Below, in pieces: positions 1-10,967 of a DNA stretch of 64,000 nucleotides (position 1 is the stretch's first letter; the number at the start of each line of letters is the position of its first letter). Position numbers and translations under genes: made by a program. This DNA is from Conus ventricosus. Taxonomy: Eukaryota > Mollusca > Gastropoda > Neogastropoda > Conidae. The notes below the pieces were generated by a model. That model did no database searches. It was given only the letters and a program-made list of their open reading frames with translations, and was not told the DNA's origin. The stretch is taken from assembly GCA_018398815.1 (NCBI GenBank), contig CM031628.1, positions 6,066,254-6,130,253 of the forward strand, given 5' to 3'.

Positions 1-782
1 TTGGCCTGTAGTTGCATGAACACCCCAATCTCCACCATTGAGATGAACATATTGCTCGTGCATTGTTATTGCCTTTGAAGAGGACTTTGCATGTACAAGG
101 ATCACTCTGTAGTTGTTGTGTTGGGTTGTAGTCACACAGACAACCCCATCTCCACAAGTGGGGTGAACATATTAGTCTGCTGTGTTGCCTTAAAGAGGGC
201 TTGTATGTGGAAGGATTGTTCAGTTCTGTTGCTGTTCTGTTAGGCCATAGTCACACAGGTACCCCGCATGGACAGACTTGACTAATTCAACACAAGGTAA
301 ATGATTTTTTTTTCTTTAAATGGCATAATGATGGATTTAATTCAGCACTGTTCTGACATGACACGGTTCAATGATCAGTGTTTAAATAGTTCCATCACAA
401 TGGTACTGAGCCAGCTTGTTACCTTATTGAAGTCATTCATCAGGTAGTTGGTGTATTAGCAAATACTCTAAGATGAATGTTTTATAATAATTATGTTCAT
501 ATAGTAAGTGCTTGTCACACTGTCACTCTTGCACACACGCATTCATGACAGCATTTACTCCATACACACATGCAATCCTCCAGTCAACCAAAAGGCGCAC
601 TATGAATGTTTTTTCTTCTCCCCTCTGTACCGGGGAAACATTTTACTAAACGAATTGAACAATTCTGACAATGTCCATCACGCTCGAGTAGTTATCAAAC
701 AATTCTATACATGTTTCTCTCTCTCTTCACACTGAGAGATAATCATTACGAATTAATATGAATAAGTCTGCTAGATTCCTCC
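1..782. repeat. Direct repeat, copy 1 (~780 bp)
   Basis: This stretch matches 3004-3793 in the same orientation almost throughout, with scattered 1-nt indels. Within it, positions 1-120, 121-240 and 241-275 are diverged tandem copies of a ~120-bp unit; shared pieces are CCCCATCTCCAC and GAACATATT. I see no coding potential and no TG..CA termini or primer-binding site, so it is not an evident LTR. Confidence 0.75.
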
Positions 783-2220
783 CCTTTGGGGGTAAAATTT
801 TTAGGTCCACGTTTTAAACCAACGGGTTGCCCCCCCTCCGGCCCCTTTTTGGGGCCCCCTACAGATTTGTATTTTGGAGCACTTCAATAAAGGGAATTGG
901 AATGATCGGTAATTCCCAAAAAATTTCGGATCCCCAATGGATGTGCATCGTTACAAAAAAACTTCGGGGGGGGAAAACGATTGAGAGTCAAAAAGGGAGT
1001 GGGCGCCCGAAAAAATTGGGGTAAAGTGATTTGAGGCGGCGGGGGCAATTGGTTCGCTGGGAAAAAAACGAAAAAAACCCCAAGCTAATTTTTTATTGTC
1101 TTTTAATGGTGAGAGAGGGGGTGGCCAGAAAATCATTGTACAGAATCCCCGAGGAAAGGGGGGTACCCCGGGCTTATTATTAAATTGTTCGCATTTTATT
1201 TTTTGGTCAATCATGGGAGATTGCATCTCTAAGGGTCCAAGTTAGTTGTTCTGTCATTCTTACCCATCCAATGTTTGGGTTTTTTGAACAGCAGAGCTGA
1301 CCACTCACACTGTTCCAATTTTTGTTTCCCCCTTGCACCCTTTGCTGGATCCTCAACATAGGCCCAAAAGATTGCCCCCTACATTTTATACCGTTTGCAA
1401 ATTTTTTAGTTTTTCAGCAATTTTTTTTCCTCTCCCACTTTCGTTTTGTTCCATTTCTACCCTTCGTTTGGGCTTTTAGGGGGCTGTTGGATTTTTTTTT
1501 TAAACCCCTTGGGTGGTGAGAACCCACAAATTTAGGACGTGGGTACTCTTTTTGAACCAAGGAGCACAGACACAATCAGTAGGTCTCCCTGATAACCCGA
1601 TCCAGGGACGAAAGGGGCTGAAGTAGGCAATAAAAATAGTTCTCCCTTTGAGGGGATTCGAGGGGCCCCTCGGCAGCTAGTAAAAGGGTTTTCTTTTTTT
1701 AAATATACCCCCCCCCCCCCCCCCTCATTTTCTTCTTTTTTTATTTTATTTTTTAATTTCCCAAATCTTTGAAAATCATTACTAAGACTAAAAAATTGTT
1801 AGCCGCATTTCTTTTCCCCCACATTTAAATTGTTCAGATTAATATATCTTCTACTAAACAGTGAAAAGCCAAAGAAAGGGGGGTTTCCATTCTTTGCCTT
1901 TTAATATATATTGTGCGTGGTGTGGGGGCAAAAAATGTTTGGGTGGTGTGGGGTAGCCCCAGTAGGTAAAAAATTTGGGGAAAGAACCCTAGCGAAGGAT
2001 TTGCATAAAGTTTATTTTTGGGTTTGGGAATTTTCTAAAAAGGGGAAGGGCTTTGTTGGCCGTTGTAATGCGGGGAATTTGAAAGAAAATCTTTGGTAGG
2101 AAAGATAGAGTCAGTTGGGGCAGTATTTTTTGTTTCCCAATAGATCTAAGGGTGTGGATGATCAGGGGGGGGGTTCTGCCCCCCCCCCCTTTTGGGTGCA
2201 GAATGACAATATCCTTTTTT
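783..2220. other. Homopolymer-rich non-coding stretch
   Basis: No gene is visible. The sequence is full of runs of G, C, A and T with little other structure (for example 830-850, 1705-1725, 2166-2190). It reads like error-prone long-read consensus or strongly decayed DNA. Positions ~1340-1520 resemble the reverse complement of ~5280-5475 (shared pieces TTTTTAACCC, GGTGGTGAGAAC and CCCCCTACATTTTATA), so a dispersed repeat lies here. Confidence 0.5.
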
Positions 2221-2890
2221 AAAGCGAAAATTTCAAACATGGCTGCAAAATGGGGAATCCCCGGGGTTAAAGCGAAAAAATTAACAGGGGGTTTCAAAAT
2301 GGGAATACCCTTAGAGCACAAACATAACAGGGCGGGAAAATGGACAACCCGGGTTTTTAAAGCAGCAAAACATAACGTGGCTGAAAATGGGGAATCCCCG
2401 GTTAAAGCACAAAATAAAAACAGTGGGTGAGAAGGGGAAAACCCGGTTAGAGCGAAAAATCTAACATGGGCAGAAGGGGGAAACCCCGGTTAAAGCGAAA
2501 AATCAAACAGTGGCGCAGAATGGGGAATCCCGGTTTGGCAGAAAAAACATAACAGGGGTGCAGATGGGGAATACCGGTTAAAGCAGCAAAATCATCGGGG
2601 GGGTGAAAAGAATGGGGAATACCCGGGGTTTAAAGAAAAAAACCCTAAAGTGGCTGCAGAATGGGGAATAACCGGTTTTAAAGCAGCAAATCAAAAACGT
2701 GGCTGCGAAGGGGGAAAATCCCCGGTTAGAGCAGAAAAAATCTAACATGGCTGCAGAATGGGGAATAACCGGTTAAGCAGAAAAAATATAACAGTGGCTG
2801 CAGAAGGGGGAATCCCCGGTTAGGAGCAAAATCATAACAGTGGCTGCAGAATGGGGAAAAATCCCCGGTTAAAGCACAAAATCATAACAG
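2221..2890. repeat. Minisatellite, ~46-bp unit, about 14 copies
   Basis: A unit of about 45-48 bp recurs head to tail. Its recognisable core is GTGGCTGCAGAATGGGGAAT followed by CCCCGGTTAAAGC and AAAATCATAACA. Copies differ by small indels, many in homopolymers. Nothing coding is convincing. Confidence 0.8.
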
Positions 2891-3003
2891 TACGAAAGTA
2901 GGTAAGGGCGGGCGAAAACCCTGTGGGGGGGAACGAGTCGTGCTTTGAAATTGCCTTTAAGGGGGCTTCATGAAAAAGGGGGTCTTTTTGTCTCTGTTGC
3001 TTT

Positions 3004-3793
3004 TGGCCTGTGTTGATGAAAACCCCAATCTCCACCTTGGATGAAATATTTCTCGTGCATTGTTATTTTCCCTTTTAAGAGGACTTTGCATGTACAAGGG
3101 TCACCTGTGTTGTTTTGTTGGGTTGTGTCAACGAAACCCATCTCCCCAAGTGGGGTTTAACATATTGTCTGCGTGTTTTTCCCCTTTAAAAAGGGCTTGT
3201 ATGTGAAGATTGTTCAGTTTGTTCTGTTTGTTTGGCCATAGTCCCCCAGGGACCCCCCATGGACAGACTTGACTAATTCAAAAAAGGGTAAATGATTTTT
3301 TTTTTCTTTAAATGGCATAATAAATGGATTTAATTCAGCACTGTTCTGACATGACACGGTTCAATGATCAGTGTTTAAAAGTTCCATCACAATGGTACTG
3401 ACCCAGCTTGTTACCTTATTGAAGTCATTCATCAGGTAGTTGGTGTATTAGCAAATACTCTAAGATGAATGTTTTATAATAATTATGTTTCATATAGTAG
3501 TGCTTGTCACACTGTCACTCTTGCACACACGCATTCATGACAGCATTTACTCCATACACAAAATGCAATCCCTCCGGGTCAACCAAAAGGCGCACTATAG
3601 AATGTTTTTCTTTCTCCCCCTCTCGTACCGGGGAAACATTTTACTAAACGAATTGAACAATTCTGACAATGTCCATCACGCTCGAGTAGTTATCAAACAA
3701 ATTCTAATACATGTTTCTCTCTCTCTTCACACTAGAGATAAATCAAGTTACAAAATTAATATGAATAAAGTCTTGCTAGATTCCTCCTTCCCG
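3004..3793. repeat. Direct repeat, copy 2 (~790 bp)
   Basis: Second copy of the sequence at 1-782. Similarity ends near GCTAGATTCCTCC. The ~120-bp internal tandem pattern is present again (3004-3250), and a further diverged unit lies at 2895-3003. With copy 1 it brackets the minisatellite. Confidence 0.75.
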
Positions 3794-4202
3794 GGAGAAA
3801 GAATACACACATCCTCCAAGAATATAAAGTCATGGCCTTTTACACAACAGGGCCCAAAATCCAGACCAGGAGAATAAGCAATTCATACCATCAAAAATGC
3901 CATACTTGCATCAAAAAAAAGCGCTTGCCCCTTGAACTCTCCAGTCACCAACTCCTGTACCTGGGTCTTCAATTGCTGGGGATAAAACTATCGTGTGTTC
4001 CCAACTCCATGGCCATCATTAAAAACCTGTCTCAGCACTTAGGAAAACGATGCCGTCGCAGCATCAGAGGAAAATAGCTGACGGGTGAAGGGTGAAGGGC
4101 TGAAACACGAATAAGGTTCGTGTTAGTAACCTGCTTCCCGATTTAACATATGAATTCTTTCTTTCCTTTTCTTTATGTTTCTCCTGTACCTCTCCCCAAC
4201 TA
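3794..4202. other. No recognised feature
   Basis: Short open frames exist but have no recognisable content. I see no gene here. Confidence 0.5.
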
Positions 4203-4320
4203 TCTATGGCTCACCTGGTAATGACTGGTCAGCGGTGAGGACCCTTGACCAACGTCCTGATGGGTTCGAGTCTTTAGGCCATCTCCTGGGCTAAAACTGA
4301 TTCTTTCCTCCCTCCTATTA
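4203..4320 (+). repeat. Possible tRNA-derived SINE head
   Basis: An A-box-like segment (ATGGCTCACCTGGTAATG) is followed about 50 nt later by a B-box-like segment (GGGTTCGAGTC). This is the spacing of an RNA polymerase III internal promoter. A clean tRNA cloverleaf with acceptor pairing is not evident, so a SINE head is likelier than a functional tRNA. The SINE body cannot be delimited from one copy. Confidence 0.35.
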
Positions 4321-4897
4321 GAGAGTGCATACTCGGTGTTCAAAACACATGACCAGCACCTTACCAGCCCTTATTAAACTGTCTCTGAGTGGTTACTTTC
4401 ACCCAATGACCAACCCTTGTCTATTTTACCGAGTGATCCTCACAGTTATGGGGACGCCCGCTACACTAGTCAAGCCACTTGAATATTCTTCCTTTTGGTT
4501 GTGGCATGGGGGAAATGATTCATATCACTAGACTAAATGTGATGAGCGTCGCACGCCTTATGTGAGGCTACGTCACATGACTGCTGTTCTGTCTGCTTTT
4601 GTAGGGATCGACAGGTGGCATGATGGGTTGTCAATCTTGTTTATGTTGGTTTTGTTGTTTTAGTTTTGTAGCTTTGTTTGTCCAGTGTTTTTATAAATGT
4701 CCTTTTGTTGTGTGAATGTGGGTTTTCTAAAAGCGCTCACTGCGTGTTGTTGCTGGAGGAATATTGGTTTAACAAACTCTTGCCCTGTATCTCATTCCAC
4801 AAGGAATAATAGTATAATTTGCAATTCATTCTTGAGTGTGTTCATGGAAGATGTTGCTGATTGAGAGCTGTCTGGCTCGTGAGAACTGATCGCTTGG

Positions 4898-4943
<46 letters not shown>

Positions 4944-5279
4944 GCCCCTTTACTAGTGAAGGAAAACAATTGCAGGCTAACAATTCTTCCATTATTACAG
5001 TAATGCCTCCGATATTATTTAAATAAAAGAAAAAGAGGGGGGTGAGGGGGGGACCAGGAAGGAGAGGAAGCATAAGGTCAGGGAAATATATTTAAAATGT
5101 TAAATCATTCATGAGCATCATGTGGGAATCATTGTAATCTTTCATGACGACAGATCTATTCATATTGCCTGCTCCTAGGCCTTTTGTCCGCTGGATTGGA
5201 CTCATCAGGGAAATACGGCTGATTGTGTCTGTGCTCCCTTGGCATCAAAAGGCGATATACCACAGTCTATTTTGTGGTG
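4321..5279. other. Non-coding, with (CA)n(TA)n near 4899-4943
   Basis: No gene recognised. A CA microsatellite passing into TATATA lies near 4899-4943. Positions 4974-5077 (GCAGGCTAACAATTC, TATTTAAATAAAAGAAAA and a G-rich run) recur in diverged form at 5640-5660 and 9943-9995, so a dispersed repeat is present. Confidence 0.5.
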
Positions 5280-5475
5280 TTCTCACCACCAAGGGTTAAA
5301 AAAAAAGAATCCAACAGCAACCCCAAAGCAGCCAGTGAAGAATAGAAAAGTAAAATGAAAAGAAAGTCGGGTAAGGAATACAAGTTGCTGAAAAACTAAA
5401 ATTGTATAAACAATATAAAATGTAGGGGGGCCTATGCTTAAGGATCAATTCAAGGATGCAAGGGAGGTCATAAGA
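5280..5475 (-). repeat. Dispersed repeat, inverted relative to 1340-1520
   Basis: The reverse complement of this segment aligns with ~1340-1520, including ACTAAAATTG, TAGGGGGGCC and the A-run before GAATCCAACAGC. The family was not identified. Confidence 0.5.
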
Positions 5476-5687
5476 TGTCCAACAGTCCAAGTGGTTAGCT
5501 CTTCAGTTTAATAACCCAAGCATTTTCAGCTGCTAAGAATTGAGTAGAACAGCCTTTACTTGGATCTCGTAAGGGATGCAATCTCCCACTGACTGACCAA
5601 ACAATGTTATGCTGAACAATTTAGAAGTGGGGTTAAAACAAGTGCAGGCTAACAATTTTTCAGGCTAACAATTTGTCCAATCATGTT

Positions 5688-6098
5688 AATGATTTGGCAA
5701 AGATAAGATACGATAATGTTGCTTATAGCCCAGCCGACCGCAAAGGGCCACATCAGGGCTGTCACCACATTAAAATCAACTCACCAGTCATTTGGGGAAA
5801 AAAAAGAAAAGAAAAAAAACAACCTTTCACACATCTCAGTAAAAAAACATCGTCTAGAAACGCACCAGAAACTTCGTTAAAAATCTTTCTACCGTAAAAT
5901 CTTAAATCAGATGAAAAATGTTAATCTCTCTCAAAAACTGAAGGATCACATCAGGCGGGACATCCCTGAACAGGATCTTCATGGACTCCGCTGTAAAATG
6001 TTTGTGTCTCACATCGTGCAAGTCCCAACACTCTAAAAGAACATGTTTCATTGTGAGTGGCGCATGACATGGAATGCACCACGGAGCTTCTTCACTCT
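5688..6098 (-). pseudogene. Nimb/I-like LINE, 3' part, piece 1
   Basis: The reverse complement matches the 3' end of the LINE at 36780-37190: the last codons of ORF2, the 3' UTR with the GGCTGGGCTATAAGCAAC-like segment, and a degraded ATCTTATC-type tail near 5696. The copy is interrupted exactly at a TTAA by the piggyBac-like element beginning at 6099 and resumes at 9805. Only the C-terminal region and 3' UTR remain, so this is a 5'-truncated dead copy. Confidence 0.85.
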
Positions 6099-6133
6099 TT
6101 AACCTTTACCGGATGAAGCTTTTGACTACACAG

Positions 6134-6297
6134 ACACGATGGCGGGGGTCTCTCACGACCCCTACTCGGCAAAGAGCCATTTTAGTGCTTATACCTAAAG
6201 CGATGGCTGGGGTCTCTCACGACCCCTACTCAGCAAAGAGCCGTTTTAGTGCATATACCTAAAGCGATGGCTGGGGTCTCTCAGACCCCAACTCGGA
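6134..6297. repeat. Subterminal tandem repeats, ~64-bp unit x ~2.6
   Basis: Each unit has CGATGGC(T/G)GGGGTC, a 6-nt loop TCTCAC, then GACCCCTACTC and a spacer ending in ATACCTAAAG. GGGGTC and GACCCC form a small palindrome. Related motifs in opposite orientation lie near the other end of the element (9519-9605 and 9760-9785). Subterminal repeats of this kind often bind transposase; that role is inferred. Confidence 0.75.
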
Positions 6298-6401
6298 ACT
6301 GTATGCTCAGCCTTATTCTGGCTTAGTCCGTTCTTTTTCATACATGAGGGGGAAATAGTGAATGAAAGGAGTGTAGGGCAAGCTGGATGAAAGGGGTGCA
6401 G

Positions 6402-6662
6402 ACACACACACACACACACCCCACACCTAACACACCACAACACGCACACACACGCACACACACTCACACACATAAAACACACACACACACACACACACAT
6501 GCACGCACACACGCACGCACACACACACACACAGACACACATGCACACACGCACACACACACACACACATGCACGCACGCATGCACACACACACACACCA
6601 CACACACATACGCCGACGTATTTGTGCTTGCACGCACACACAATTACGTGAAAACATATACC

Positions 6663-6711
<49 letters not shown>

Positions 6712-7085
6712 CTCTCTCTCTCTCCCCTCTGTGCCCACAAATGAATGCAGTGATAGCTGTACATGCTATTCTGGTGCGCGAGACAGCCCCAAATTGCGCT
6801 GACCAAGTATAGGAATTAGCCATGCCGGCCCTGACCCCAGTCTGAAGGTCCTACACGCTACCGCTTTGAACCAGACGGCAATAGGGTTCCTGATGATAGT
6901 GATGTGACGACATAGATTCTGATTAACCACACAACACACACACACACACACACACAACACGCGCACGCACGCACGCACACACGCAGAGAGAGAGAGAGAG
7001 AGGGTGGGAGAGAGAGTGAGAGAGAGGGAGGCACGCAAGCACTCACGCATAAACACATGCACGCAGAGAGAGAGAGAGAGAGAAC
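6402..7085. repeat. Microsatellite cluster (CA)n, (CT)n, (GA)n
   Basis: CA-rich tract at about 6402-6612, CT at 6668-6726, CA at 6936-6982 and GA at 6985-7082, all inside piggyBac-like element 1. The long open frames here are repeat artefacts. Confidence 0.95.
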
Positions 7086-7497
7086 TCGGAACTCAGAAGC
7101 AGTTTAATGTACTTCGGCCTTGGGCCACAATACAATGCAATCGGGAGGAGGGGTAGGGTTGATAAAGGGATTAAATGGAAGGGAGGGGGGCGGGGATGTC
7201 AAAGCAATGATCATAATAATTTCATCTTGAAAGGAAAGCTTGGAATCCAAAAGAGTACGAACGCATAGACACAATTATAGACTGCACGATTATCACACAG
7301 TTTAACTTGTTACACAACCAATGCCGTTAAGAGAAGTGGCATCTGAGCAAATTAAACTACTGAATTGGAGCGAGTGAAACAATACATCAAAAATAAATAA
7401 ATGTAAATGTTCAACCTTGAGAAGTCATTTTCTTCCTGATATTATTAGCATGAAACGCGTACCTGGACAAATTATGCCTGTGGTGGCATTATTTACT

Positions 7498-8450
7498 TTA
7501 AAGCAAATCAGCGAGTGATAAAAATTTACAATCTCCCAAAAACTTTATTCTAAGGCCATCATACATGAAGCACTCGAATAAAAAAAAGGAATTCATCTCA
7601 ATTCTGGTATTACAAAAAGGACATAACCTATCTTGGCTGTTATTAACTATATCGATGGATATTGTTTTAAGTGGCAAAGCATTTAATCTTGCTTGTGAAA
7701 CAGCAACTCGAAAGCAGTATGTATCCATGCAACATATATATTTCTCTTTTTCGAAAATGGTTTTAAAGGATCTATAACTATCATACCTATCTCGATCTCT
7801 AATAGATCCAGTCCATTCCTGAATAAAGAAATCCACGAGTCTTTGTTTAAACAGACATAAAAAAGCCTTAACATCTCCAACACCCTGCTGCAGCCACACA
7901 ATGTTAAATCCAGTTTCACATAGAATTTGCCTTATCTGAGAAGCCCAACATGTCTTTCCAGATCTATCCACATCAAGCAACATTAAATAAGCATTATATG
8001 GTAATCTGTCAGGATTCATTCGTAACAGTTTAAACCAGCATCTAAGGAATTAGTGAAGGAGTTAATATGAAGGGGGTATCGTTCCAAGTCACCATACACC
8101 ATTTTATTTGGTGTCCTTAGTGGTACTCCCAGAAATCTTTTGCAGGCCATCAAATGTACTTTCTCTGTTTCCTCTAATCTTTGTAGGCCCCATATTTCAG
8201 AAGAATATAACAGAATGGGTTGGACTCTTACGTCAAAAATCTTAAAGAACGTGCTTGCATTCATTTCTTTATATTTCTGGAAAACTCGGTTTAACTCCAC
8301 AACAGCTTTCTTACCCTTGGACACAAAATGCTCTGTACCTAATTTAGCACCGATTTTTGTTGTGAAACAGAAACCCAGATAGCAATATGGTGCTGTCCAT
8401 TCTTCATAGTTTTTAATTTTTCCCAGACTTTTTGCATGTCCTTGTGATTT
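7498..8450 (-). pseudogene. Non-LTR retrotransposon ORF2, C-terminal fragment
   Basis: Two overlapping minus-strand frames (8324-8016 and 8019-7498) form one decayed protein tail. Motifs seen include ILLYSSEIWGL, the ACKRFLGVPLRTPN block and a C-terminal CPFCNTRIE zinc-ribbon-like cysteine pair. This is the region after the reverse transcriptase in many invertebrate LINE ORF2 proteins. The catalytic RT core is absent. The clade cannot be fixed from the tail alone. It lies within piggyBac-like element 1, so either it was captured or the element grew around it. Confidence 0.75.
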
Positions 8451-8701
8451 GATACTTCAATCATTTATGCAAAAAATAGACCAATATTGCCTATCTGCTT
8501 GTGCATTAACCATATTGGCTTTGTTTTTTTGCTTTTTTCATCTCTAAATGATTTGGGACAGACTTATCTCTTAAATACATTTTAAATTTTGATATCTTTT
8601 CCTCCTTTGCTTCTTCACAAGCTTGGTTCCACCAAATACCCGAATGCTTGTGAGATCTTACTGACTTGCACCGCGGGATAGATTCATTTGCAGCATCATG
8701 T

Positions 8702-8702
<1 letters not shown>

Positions 8703-8754
<52 letters not shown>

Positions 8755-8760
8755 GTGTGT
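8703..8760. repeat. (GT)n microsatellite
   Basis: About 28 GT repeats, followed by a GACAGAGA-rich tail. Confidence 0.97.
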
Positions 8761-9126
8761 GACAGACAGAGAGAGAAAGAGAGAATGTGAAAATGTGTCC
8801 GAGTGATTTCTCAGCCTACTGAAGAAATTTAAGTCTCTTTACTAAAGCTATAAACCATTGTTGACAGAAATGTACTTGTGTGTGTGTATGTGTTTTTCCC
8901 CCGTTACAGAGTGAGTGCCTTTACATTCTGTGTGTGAGACATTGTTAGAGTGTTCCCCCAAGTTTCTGACTCAGGTTATGATTATTTCACTGTCATTGAA
9001 ATAAGACGTGGGCATGTGCTACGAAGCTTAAAACGTACAAGGAATCTATATTCTATCTTTCTTAGTAAGGGTAATGTATAGCTTTGAATCTCTCCATTTA
9101 CTTTAACATCAATTTGCCAATAAATG

Positions 9127-9128
<2 letters not shown>

Positions 9129-9181
<53 letters not shown>
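9129..9181. repeat. (CT)n microsatellite
   Basis: About 26 uninterrupted CT units. Confidence 0.97.
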
Positions 9182-9183
<2 letters not shown>

Positions 9184-9518
9184 GCACCTTCCCCCCCCCA
9201 CTCCCCTCCTCCAAGGCATTGCCGCTCGGAAGTAGAGTAGCCACACATCTTACACTCGGTGTACTAGCCTAGTATGGATTAATGACTGTTCAGATAATAC
9301 AATACATGAAATTCATTTTCACTTGATTTTATTAGATTTGTAATCCTTTTGATGCTGGATGCCGACAAGACATAAAACTGTTGTCTGACGTTTCTTTCAG
9401 TTCCTGCCGTGGGGCTGCAAGCGTGTGTGCCGGCGGTGATTCCTCAAAAGTGTTTACCCCACTAAGAGACGCGCAATAAGGAACGGCACACACACTTTTT
9501 TCTTCTGTGGCGAGTTGG

Positions 9519-9785
9519 GTCTTCCGCGACCCCCGCCATCGCTTTAGGCATAAGCGGCATTCTACTCTTTAAATTGTAGGGGTCGTCCGCGACCCCTGCC
9601 ATCGTTTCATGATAGTTAAAAAGATGCGTCCAATTACGTCATTCGTAAGTTATACATACATGTGAAATTTTACATACCTAAAGCCAATTACGTATTTGAC
9701 AAAGTCATTAAATTTCATGAAGATTGCTCAAATACTTTTACAGATATAACCCTTTTTGTGTGTTGTGGGGTCGTGGGTGACCCCA
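9519..9785. repeat. Subterminal palindromes of piggyBac-like element 1, right side
   Basis: Three GGGTC..GACCC palindromes occur: 9519-9535, near 9580-9597 and near 9769-9785. The first two are followed by CGCCATCG(C)TTT or GCCATCGTTTC, the reverse complement of the left-end units. Orientation is inverted relative to 6134-6297, as expected for subterminal repeats at two transposon ends. Confidence 0.7.
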
Positions 9786-9804
9786 GGAGTCTGGTAAAGG
9801 TTAA

Positions 9805-9937
9805 AAGGTAAGAATGGGTAAAAATACGAATGGCCGGTGTGCAGCCGGCACAGAACCGTTTCCTCTTTACGACCTCCCAACGTAGATGGGAGGAAGTCCT
9901 TAAGGTTTGGACGACTCTTTCAAAGAGTTTGTTATGG
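9805..9937 (-). pseudogene. Nimb/I-like LINE, 3' part, piece 2
   Basis: Continuation of 5688-6098 after the piggyBac-like insertion. The reverse complement matches 36665-36795, including AAACGGTTCTGTGCCGGCTG. Similarity fades near 9937, the 5' truncation point of this copy. Confidence 0.85.
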
Positions 9938-10410
9938 CAAAGATTTAAATAAAAGAAAACAGAAAAAAAAGAAGGGGTGGGGGGGAGCATAAAATCAGGA
10001 TGTCAACAGGAATATTGAATGAAATGAATACTAGATCAAGTTGGACATCTGACAGGGACAATTTTAAATTTTTCGAGTTTTCGCCACAAGGGCTTCATCA
10101 GAATAAAACACTTCATAAAACGCCCAATGCTTCACAACATGATTACTCCTCAGCAGGTACAACTATCGTTTTTAACACACACGCACATTCTTCTTCTTCA
10201 TCTCTGTCTCTCCACCCTACCCCCTCTGTCTGTCTCTCTTCCTCCCTCCCCAGTTCAGTTTTACTTTATCAGTAATAGGATGCTGTTGAATACTTTAACT
10301 CAGTTTTAAAGCCCACTTTTACTTTATTTGTAATGGGATGTTGCTGAATACCTTTTTACCAAGGTTGGTTTATTTATGTTTTGTTTTTTTGTTTGTTTAA
10401 AACCATCACA

Positions 10411-10464
<54 letters not shown>

Positions 10465-10526
10465 CCAGAGTGACACGCATGCGCATCCTCGGATGTCTGA
10501 TTCAATATTTTATTTCACGTGTGCAG
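9938..10526. other. Non-coding, with (CA)n at 10411-10460
   Basis: No gene recognised. It contains a copy of the TTTAAATAAAAGAAAA plus G-run sequence also seen near 5020 and a CA repeat at about 10411-10460. The last bases before 10527 form a pyrimidine-rich tract ending TGCAG, a plausible splice acceptor. Confidence 0.5.
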
Positions 10527-10599
10527 GAAACCTCTGACGTCAGCAGAAGAGCCAATGAACAGCCTGGATGAGGTTGTCTTCGGCCCCGAGTCCAACTGA
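10527..10599 (+). CDS. Candidate terminal coding exon of a host gene
   Basis: A TTTATTTCACGTGTGCAG acceptor is followed by an open frame of one completing base plus 23 codons and a TGA. It encodes the acidic-ended tail KPLTSAEEPMNSLDEVVFG and a few more residues. Codon use is balanced and unlike the low-complexity surroundings. No upstream exon is recognisable in the window and the protein family is unknown. It could be chance: a single short exon is weak evidence. Confidence 0.35.
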
Positions 10600-10967
10600 T
10601 ACCCCCCCCCTTCCCTCCCCCCACACCTAGAATAGTTCCAACCTTTCCCCTGCAGAATTGCAACCTTGTCGCAGTCGGTGTGTGTGTGTGTGTGGGGTGG
10701 GGGGGGGGGGGGGGGGGGAGCTTATGGGTCAGTGTTTGAACAACTTTGCTGAGTGCCCCAACTAATGGCAACTCACCTTGTTCCTCTTCTCTTCTGCCAT
10801 TAGAACAGTGCACACATTGACCTTGGAGTCGTGTGTGACTCATCCAAATTTTCCGACAACCCACCATGGACTTTCCTCGTCCTGGAGATCCACTTTGATC
10901 TGGCCTCATATCACAAAGACTCCACCAGCCCTTTGGCCGACAAGACATTTTTGCTGAACTTTGTTCT
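10600..10967. other. Possible 3' UTR, with (GT)n and poly-G
   Basis: Follows the candidate stop codon. It contains a short GT run and a long G run (about 10679-10718). No coding content seen. Confidence 0.35.

Larger units (their letters stand above)
6099..9804. mobile_element. piggyBac-like TTAA element 1 (non-autonomous)
   Basis: The element is bounded by TTAA at 6099-6102 and 9801-9804 with short inverted ends (CCTTTACCGGA against TCTGGTAAAGG). Removing it and one TTAA rejoins the two halves of a LINE reading as in the uninterrupted copy at 36700-36800, so insertion and boundaries are directly supported. Inside are subterminal GGGGTC..GACCCC palindromes, long CA, CT, GA and GT repeats and an older LINE fragment, but no recognisable transposase. 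TTAA specificity and CC-starting ends fit the piggyBac superfamily. Mobilisation would need a transposase supplied in trans. Confidence 0.85.

Noticed and set aside
1..3793. LTR retrotransposon with 780-bp LTRs
   Set aside because: No TG..CA ends, primer-binding site, polypurine tract or gag/pol coding between the repeats.
4203..4290. tRNA gene
   Set aside because: A- and B-box-like segments are present but no convincing cloverleaf; kept only as a possible SINE head.
6246..7062. Long ORFs on both strands near 6.2-7.1 kb
   Set aside because: Microsatellite translations.
10072..10110. Hammerhead-like core on the minus strand (CTGATGA ... GAAA)
   Set aside because: Stem II is short with a bulge and stems I and III could not be found; no retroelement context was recognised nearby.
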